A stretch of DNA of 11,036 bases, taken from CAYMPW01 sp964558505 (lineage in GTDB: Archaea; Thermoplasmatota; Thermoplasmata; Methanomassiliicoccales; Methanomethylophilaceae). How positions within the stretch are numbered: the stretch's first letter is position 1; the number at the start of each line of letters is the position of its first letter. A program made the translations under genes and the position numbers. Under the pieces are notes generated by a model. That model was not told where the DNA came from, did not search any database, and saw nothing but the letters and a program-made list of their open reading frames with translations. Below, piece by piece: positions 7,151 through 11,036 of the stretch. Location: assembly GCA_964558505.1 (NCBI GenBank), contig CAZLEI010000037.1, positions 1-11,036 of the forward strand, in the 5' to 3' direction.

Positions 7151-7755
7151 AGGTCATCGCCGTCACCGATCGGGTTCACAGCCTCAGACCGTTCGAAGAG
7201 CAGGTCGAGGCGATAGCATCCGGAAGGCCGGACATGCTGATCCTGAGGGAGAAGGACCTGGATGAGGTGAAATACACAGACCTGGCCATCGTATGCTCGG
7301 ATATCTGCAGGAGATACGATGTGGCGATATGCATCAATTCTTTCGTGGACGTGGCGAGGGGATTGGGAATCCGCGACGTGCAGCTTCCCATGGGCATACT
7401 GTCAGAGCGTCACGTGGAGCTTTCCGGGATGAGGGTCGGAGCATCTGTCCATTGCGTCAGGGATGTCGTCGATGCGGAGCGTTTAGGCGCGGAGCGCCTG
7501 ATATTCGGCAACGTGTTCGAGACGTCCTGCAAGCCCGGGAAGACAGGCACAGGGATAGGGATGCTGGAATCGATATGCGATGCAGCATCCGTGCCGGTGT
7601 ACGCCATCGGAGGCATCACCGCCGATAATGCGGCGGAGCTGTCGGGCTCCGGTATCGAAGGCATCTGCATGATGTCGTCATTGATGATGTCGCCGGACCC
7701 TGCGGCGGCAGTGGACGCCGTCCGCCGGGCACGAGCGGCGTTACCGTTCCTCTGA
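7147..7755 (+). CDS. tenI: ThiE/TenI family protein, most like thiazole tautomerase TenI
   Basis: Last gene of the thi operon, coupled to thiH by an ATGA overlap; 202 residues. The family includes ThiE (joins thiazole and pyrimidine phosphates) and TenI (aromatises the thiazole tautomer made by ThiG). Shared features: VTDR (6-9), ILREKDL (32-38), PVYAIGGIT (150-158). ThiE would be expected to have a Mg-binding GVHLGQxD motif; here the strand reads VQLPMGILS (78-86), like B. subtilis TenI VQLPSGSFS. The loop FGNVFETSCKPG (120-131) matches TenI FGHVFETDCKKG, not the ThiE GPIFPTxTK loop. By this remembered alignment residue 122 is Asn where TenI has its proposed acid-base His122. I therefore favour a TenI-type role over thiamine-phosphate synthase; automated annotation may call it thiE. 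Confidence 0.85.
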   Translation: MKVIAVTDRVHSLRPFEEQVEAIASGRPDMLILREKDLDEVKYTDLAIVCSDICRRYDVAICINSFVDVARGLGIRDVQLPMGILSERHVELSGMRVGASVHCVRDVVDAERLGAERLIFGNVFETSCKPGKTGTGIGMLESICDAASVPVYAIGGITADNAAELSGSGIEGICMMSSLMMSPDPAAAVDAVRRARAALPFL

Positions 7756-7830
7756 ATCATCGGCAGGACGTGCATCGCGTTCGACCGCGTCCGAACTCCA
7801 ACCTCCGGCCGGATGCGGCATTCACTGCCG
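7756..7830. other. Convergent intergenic gap with short hairpin
   Basis: 75 bases between the thi operon and the coiled-coil gene that runs toward it. A perfect 5-bp stem with a 5-base loop (CGGCA TTCAC TGCCG, 7816-7830) abuts the stop of the minus-strand gene. No T-run follows, so a terminator role is uncertain. Confidence 0.3.
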
Positions 7831-8676
7831 TCATCTCAGGTATATCTGGACACCGCCGTAGTTCGGATTGTATTCCGATACCATGTCGTATGGTTCGCTG
7901 AACGATGATACGGAGCTCAGACCGTCGAGGATGATGGTATTCTCGATGCAGACGACATTGCCGTCTTCATGAGGGTGTATGATCATGATCCTGCAATCTG
8001 CGCTGATGTGCACGAAATACCTGTTCTTTGTGAAATACTCCGAGCTGATGGTGTCCGGTCCGACCCTGCGCACAGTGGCGTTCGGGCAGAATCCGATATC
8101 GCACATCGCGTTGATGCCCCCGGATACGTTGCCGGTCACTGCAGGTTTCGTTTTTGCCCTTTCTTCAAGAGACGAGATGATCTGCTTGTTCTCGTTGTTC
8201 TTATGTTCGAGATCGGCTATCGTCGCATTGAGCTCTGCCATCTTCGACTCATACGCTGCCTTTGCATCATCTATGGCCTTCGTCAGTTTCTTCTCCGTCT
8301 CTTCGTGATATTTCTCTTCCAGCAGCGGTTCCAACGAAGAACGTCTGCTGTTCCAGAGGGAAGAAGCTATTTCGTCTATCTGATCCTTCTTCAACTCGAA
8401 CATGAATGACGCATCGATCTTCTGTACGGGTTTGGCGAAATAATTCGAGCCGGACTTGGGGTTTAGTTCCAGCGTGCAGATCCATGTTTCCCCGGCGAGT
8501 ATCGTATCCTCGTAGTTGTTGTTCCTGAAAACAGGTTTCCTATTGTACTTACCGGAAATATGCCCGAAATCATCGTAATCAAAGGTAATTATCGCGGTTT
8601 CCTTAAGATTCACCCAATCTTCGTCCACCGTACCGTATTTGTCATTGCATTGTGCGATGAAATCGTAGAAATCCAT
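7831..8676 (-). CDS. Coiled-coil protein of unknown function, coupled to NYN gene
   Basis: 281 residues, not recognised. Residues 25-90 look like a compact beta-rich domain (AIITFDYDDFGHISG, then AGETWICTLELN, then YFAKPVQKID), with spacing that could suit an OB- or S1-like fold; this is inference. Residues about 95-175 are highly charged with Lys, Glu and regular Leu/Ile/Ala and should form a long coiled coil. Residues 180-281 are a second globular region with Cys192, Cys197, Cys228 and Cys243 and repeated beta-type segments. No signal peptide or membrane segment. The start is firmly set: ATG lies six bases after a full GGAGGTGG Shine-Dalgarno that overlaps the end of the upstream NYN gene, and its ATG is one base past that gene's stop. 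It is therefore the second gene of a two-gene operon and probably acts with the NYN protein. Confidence 0.82.
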   Translation of the reverse strand: MDFYDFIAQCNDKYGTVDEDWVNLKETAIITFDYDDFGHISGKYNRKPVFRNNNYEDTILAGETWICTLELNPKSGSNYFAKPVQKIDASFMFELKKDQIDEIASSLWNSRRSSLEPLLEEKYHEETEKKLTKAIDDAKAAYESKMAELNATIADLEHKNNENKQIISSLEERAKTKPAVTGNVSGGINAMCDIGFCPNATVRRVGPDTISSEYFTKNRYFVHISADCRIMIIHPHEDGNVVCIENTIILDGLSSVSSFSEPYDMVSEYNPNYGGVQIYLR

Positions 8677-8677
8677 C

Positions 8678-9244
8678 TCATTCCACCTCCTGGACGATCG
8701 TGATGTTGTCTGATTTGATTGGATTGGACATCGACAGCAAGGGCATCTTCTCCAATTCGTAGTATTTGTCCGCGCTGCGTTTCATCTCCTCGGATATCGC
8801 GTTGGCGAACGCGGCCACTTCGACCCTCTTCCCGGCCGATTGGACATGCTGTATCGCCGGTACGAAATCCCGGTCGCCGCTGACGACGATGGCGACATCA
8901 TAGTGATCCCTCAGAGCATGGACGACCATCTCGCAGGCCATGGCGACATCGACCTCCTTCTGCTCTTTACGGTTGGAATCGTAAGAATCCCTTGCGATCA
9001 CCCTGAACCCGAGATAACGCAGGTAATCATGGAATCTCCGCGATTGATCGTTATCGCCGTAGACCATCTTGCTGTCGAACACATAAGCGGCGACAAGGGC
9101 GCGAGGGCCGGCGAGCTGCCTGGCCAAGGCATAGAAATCAAGTTTGAACAGGGACGCCTCCAAAGCGTCCACGCTTTTCATGACGTTCCTGATGTCGATG
9201 AACATCATCACCTTGTCGTTCCTGTTGTTGGATATGATCGTCAT
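8678..9244 (-). CDS. NYN-domain (LabA/DUF88-like) predicted ribonuclease
   Basis: 188 residues, essentially one NYN domain, a PIN-like metal-dependent nuclease fold. Seen: MMFIDIRNV (13-21) with Asp17 and Asn20, KEVDVAMACEMV (96-107) with Asp99, and VVSGDRDFVPAI (120-131) with Asp124 and Asp126, the acidic cluster expected at the active site. The GKRVEVAAF strand follows, as in LabA-type proteins. A short tail (165-188) ends the protein. The family acts mostly on RNA; the target here is unknown. An open frame extends upstream to 9661, but that extension has atypical composition; the ATG at 9244 has GAGGGGTGG five bases before it and a TATA box further up, which decides the start. It is the promoter-proximal gene of the pair with the coiled-coil protein. 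Confidence 0.9.
   Translation of the reverse strand: MTIISNNRNDKVMMFIDIRNVMKSVDALEASLFKLDFYALARQLAGPRALVAAYVFDSKMVYGDNDQSRRFHDYLRYLGFRVIARDSYDSNRKEQKEVDVAMACEMVVHALRDHYDVAIVVSGDRDFVPAIQHVQSAGKRVEVAAFANAISEEMKRSADKYYELEKMPLLSMSNPIKSDNITIVQEVE
8683..8690 (-). promoter_or_regulatory. Strong Shine-Dalgarno inside the NYN gene end
   Basis: GGAGGTGG on the minus strand, within the last codons of the NYN gene and six bases before the ATG of the coiled-coil gene. It shows that the two are translated as a coupled pair. Confidence 0.75.
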
Positions 9245-9248
9245 ATTG

Positions 9249-9257
9249 CCACCCCTC
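9249..9257 (-). promoter_or_regulatory. Shine-Dalgarno of the NYN gene
   Basis: GAGGGGTGG on the minus strand, ending four bases before the ATG at 9244. It selects this ATG over earlier in-frame codons. Confidence 0.6.
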
Positions 9258-9280
9258 GGTATTCTCAATCGATTATCGTG

Positions 9281-9288
9281 ATTTAAAA
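9281..9288 (-). promoter_or_regulatory. TATA box of the NYN/coiled-coil operon
   Basis: TTTTAAAT on the minus strand. Initiation about 25 bases downstream would give a short leader of about 15 bases that holds the Shine-Dalgarno. Because the element is nearly symmetric (ATTTAAAA on the plus strand), it could also fire toward the small cysteine-rich gene. Confidence 0.5.
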
Positions 9289-9385
9289 CAGCCGTTGTCA
9301 TTCTCGAAGATATCAGGTGATGAGCAAGATCCGGTGGAGAACACGATTCCAGACGGACAGCATCCAGTTCCGGTGCATATCCGAT

Positions 9386-9418
9386 CGATTTTCGTCCGAT
9401 TTTCGTCCGATTTTGGTC
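9386..9418. repeat. Three tandem 11-bp repeats
   Basis: The unit CGATTTTCGTC occurs twice perfectly (9386-9396, 9397-9407) and a third time with one change, C to G (9408-9418). A further partial CCGAT precedes it. The 11-bp period is not a multiple of three, which argues against coding through it, and is close to one helical turn, so all copies face the same side of the DNA. It lies ten bases before the ATG of the small cysteine-rich gene and may be a regulator-binding array. Confidence 0.75.
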
Positions 9419-9427
9419 TGCGGGATC

Positions 9428-9652
9428 ATGCGTCCATTGAAAAGGTTGATACTGACACTCTGCGATGCATGTGCGGTTGATACCATGTCGGTACTCGATG
9501 AGATCAAATCTGGCAGGATGGACAGTGCATTCAAACACAACGGCGCTTGCGCACTCACGGGGATCAAATGCACGATGATGAGCGGTATGTGTGTTCAGTG
9601 CAAGATCCCCCTCATCATCGCGATCGAACGGTTGGGCAAGAAGACCGATTGA
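9428..9652 (+). CDS. Small six-cysteine protein, possible metal-binding
   Basis: 74 residues, not recognised. Cys12 and Cys15 (LCDACA) and a second set Cys41, Cys48, Cys55, Cys58 in HNGACALTGIKC and MSGMCVQC give C-x2-C, then C-x6-C-x6-C-x2-C. His38 is also nearby. Such spacing suggests a zinc or iron-sulfur site; no membrane segment is clear, though residues 59-67 are hydrophobic. The frame is open upstream to 9317 (GTG) and ATG 9320, but that extension runs through the 11-bp repeat array and looks non-coding, so ATG 9428 is preferred. No strong Shine-Dalgarno is visible (GCGGGATC only). Divergent from the NYN pair. The cysteine pattern is the main reason to call it real. Confidence 0.55.
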   Translation: MRPLKRLILTLCDACAVDTMSVLDEIKSGRMDSAFKHNGACALTGIKCTMMSGMCVQCKIPLIIAIERLGKKTD

Positions 9653-9829
9653 GACCGTCAATACCTAAACGAACAATAGGTGATTGGAGTGGTAGTGGAG
9701 ACGGGTTACTTTTGATGATCCGTACGGGACTGTCTGAAATCCATGTTTATTGGTTATGAGAGAAATTGGATGCAATATAGGTGCAGTTTACAGAAATCAT
9801 AGGCTTGAAAGTCACAGTTCCTAGTTCGA

Positions 9830-9846
9830 TTATTATCAAATAATAA
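9830..9846. repeat. Short perfect hairpin
   Basis: TTATTAT CAA ATAATAA, a 7-bp inverted repeat with a 3-base loop in the A+T-rich boundary region. Function not evident. Confidence 0.5.
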
Positions 9847-9890
9847 CTTTCTTCCGTGAATAATATCGTCTGCGTCGTATTGATGGCATT

Positions 9891-9931
9891 AAAAATTGAG
9901 TGGAATACTAACTCGAAGTCTTCCACTCAAT
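9891..9931 (-). terminator. Intrinsic-type terminator of the HsdR_N gene
   Basis: Perfect 11-bp stem: ATTGAGTGGAA on the minus strand pairs with TTCCACTCAAT across a 15-base loop, followed on the minus strand by a T-run (TTTTTAAT). It lies about 50 bases past the stop of the minus-strand HsdR_N gene. A long stem plus T-run is the bacterial intrinsic layout; archaeal termination needs mainly the T-run, so this may have come in with the gene. Confidence 0.7.
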
Positions 9932-9983
9932 ATTGATGTAATGTGGTTTGTGTTGCAATATTCTCATCTAAGAGGGCTATGCA

Positions 9984-11024
9984 TTATGATTCGACATATG
10001 TCGAAACAGTTTTGAGTATTTGTTCCCTGAATGTATCTATATCATATGGGCTGGAAACTTTGTTTTTCACTTCCACGCCTGTATCAAACGTCGCGACATA
10101 TCTCGACGTTTCTGAATTAAAGTACAATCTGCATATCGGTTTACGATTATTATCGTCAAGAAGAATGGCACAATATGATTTGGCATCCCTCATAACGACA
10201 CGTTCCGGATCAGTAACTCCGCGACAAATTGCGCGAATTATATCCAGTCCACGGAGTTCATCATCTGTAGTGGTGATATCAGAGATTTCTTCCACAACTG
10301 GTTCTCTGTTTTCATCATTTTCTACATCAAGTGCTTTTTGTAACTTTGATGTTATTTTGTCACTGATGTATGCCTTAATGGCGTCCCTGATAAGCGGTGC
10401 ATATTTTGAACGAACAGAGGCAGTAATCATCTTACCATCATACACTTGATTGATGATCATGTTTTCAAATTCTTTTGAAGGATCGGACAGTTCGCGATCG
10501 ATAATTTTTATGATATCATTACGGATCATCATATTCTCTGCGGATGGCATGATCGATGCAGGATCGTACTTTTCTTTGGAGAATTTTTCTAATGACATTA
10601 TTTGTTCTGGGCGTATGGATTCCAAATTAATGATCATAAATGGTGTTTTGTCCATTTTATTTTTCGATTGAGTATCAGAAAAGAAACGATACTCGAGACC
10701 ATTTGTCAGTATGCCCACAATAGAAGAATCACAAGTGGTAAAGTATCTGAATAGCTGTGAGCCGTATTTTTTATCGTTAAGATCAGCGTTGACGGGCTTG
10801 CATTCTATGAAGATTACTGGCTTACCATCCTTAAGAATTGCATAGTCGACCTTTTCCTTTTGCTTAACTCCGAAATCTGAAGTATATTCTGGACAAACTT
10901 CTAACGGATTGAACACGTCATATCCAAGTTTCTGAATGAATGGCATGATTAGACCATTCTTGGTTCCTTCTTCATTTTTTATTAAGTGTTTGCGTCCAGG
11001 TATCTGTGCAATAAATGAGTTCAT
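9984..11024 (-). CDS. Stand-alone HsdR_N-type (PD-(D/E)XK) protein, N-terminus may continue past window edge
   Basis: At least 346 residues. The N-terminal half resembles the type I restriction enzyme R-subunit N-terminal domain: NEEGTKNGLIMPFIQKLGYDVFNP (17-40, Glu19 key), then EKVDYAIL with Asp60, then IFIECKP with Glu74 and Lys76, giving the D...ExK nuclease core, and a Gln90 helix. No helicase motor domain follows; residues 230-346 form a separate C-terminal domain ending in strands RDAKSYCAILLDD and CRLYFNSE. This matches my memory of COG4748-type proteins, of unknown role and usually not next to hsdM/hsdS. The gene is A+T-rich, unlike its neighbours, suggesting transfer. ATG 11024 is 12 bases from the edge with open frame (FEEE) before it and homologues usually carry a few more residues, so the real start may be outside. 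Confidence 0.85.
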   Translation of the reverse strand: MNSFIAQIPGRKHLIKNEEGTKNGLIMPFIQKLGYDVFNPLEVCPEYTSDFGVKQKEKVDYAILKDGKPVIFIECKPVNADLNDKKYGSQLFRYFTTCDSSIVGILTNGLEYRFFSDTQSKNKMDKTPFMIINLESIRPEQIMSLEKFSKEKYDPASIMPSAENMMIRNDIIKIIDRELSDPSKEFENMIINQVYDGKMITASVRSKYAPLIRDAIKAYISDKITSKLQKALDVENDENREPVVEEISDITTTDDELRGLDIIRAICRGVTDPERVVMRDAKSYCAILLDDNNRKPICRLYFNSETSRYVATFDTGVEVKNKVSSPYDIDTFREQILKTVSTYVES

Positions 11025-11036
11025 TTCTTCTTCAAA

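Larger units (their letters stand above)
9653..9983. other. Non-coding boundary region with composition change
   Basis: 331 bases without a convincing gene. Base composition shifts from G+C-rich to A+T-rich at about 9720-9780 and stays so to the right edge. Contents: a 5-bp inverted repeat ACCTA/TAGGT (9663-9681), a perfect 7-bp stem with 3-base loop (9830-9846), and the terminator-like hairpin at 9891-9931. A GTTCGAT string at 9824-9830 recalls a tRNA T-loop, but no tRNA can be folded around it. Confidence 0.6.

Noticed and set aside
6262..7755. 497-residue open frame overlapping thiH and continuing into the last thi gene
   Set aside because: The front part is an out-of-frame shadow of thiH; only the part from 7147, with its own ATG and family motifs, is a gene.
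9386..9418. CRISPR-like array
   Set aside because: The repeats are 11 bp and directly abutting, with no spacers, and no cas gene is visible.
9245..9661. N-terminal extension of the NYN protein
   Set aside because: It lies upstream of the TATA box and Shine-Dalgarno, has unlike composition, and the NYN fold is complete from ATG 9244.
9770..9850. tRNA or tRNA 3' fragment as attachment site
   Set aside because: A GTTCGAT string is present, but no acceptor, D or anticodon stems can be paired around it and no second copy is seen in the window.

Overview
The window looks like a stretch of a roughly 55% G+C archaeal genome. The best guess is a Methanomassiliicoccales-type methanogen or relative (Thermoplasmatota), but no marker gene here proves it. 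The archaeal reading rests on TATA-type promoter boxes: two lie about 25 bases upstream of an ATG with no Shine-Dalgarno (leaderless transcripts), while other genes carry sequences matching the archaeal anti-SD partner GGAGGTGATC. Heavy AGG and ATA codon use and a cobalamin-dependent ribonucleotide reductase fit the same picture.

Layout from left to right. (1) Minus strand, cut by the left edge: dapB, 4-hydroxy-tetrahydrodipicolinate reductase (lysine/diaminopimelate pathway). (2) A gene-poor stretch (741-1166) holding two outward promoters. (3) Plus strand: a small single-pass membrane-anchored protein (1167-1580). (4) Minus strand: nrdJ, class II (B12-dependent) ribonucleotide reductase, convergent with gene 3. 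(5) A divergent promoter region, then a tight plus-strand thiazole-biosynthesis operon (4229-7755): thiS, thiF, thiG, thiH and a ThiE/TenI-family gene whose signature residues match TenI (thiazole tautomerase) rather than thiamine-phosphate synthase. (6) Minus strand, a translationally coupled pair: a NYN/PIN-like nuclease-fold gene followed by a coiled-coil protein of unknown function. (7) Plus strand: a probable 74-residue six-cysteine protein behind an array of three 11-bp repeats. (8) An abrupt shift to A+T-rich DNA, an intrinsic-terminator-like hairpin, and a minus-strand stand-alone HsdR_N (PD-(D/E)XK) protein running to the right edge.

How the genes work together: ThiS is adenylated by ThiF and carries sulfide as a thiocarboxylate. 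ThiH makes dehydroglycine from tyrosine. ThiG joins these with deoxyxylulose 5-phosphate to make the thiazole, which TenI would aromatise. This is the bacterial anaerobic route; many archaea instead use a Thi4-type enzyme, so the operon is a candidate for lateral acquisition. No HMP-pyrimidine gene (thiC) and no convincing thiamine-phosphate synthase are present, so the final coupling enzyme must be encoded elsewhere. The right-hand part (about 7.8-11 kb) is accessory in character and holds the least-described material.
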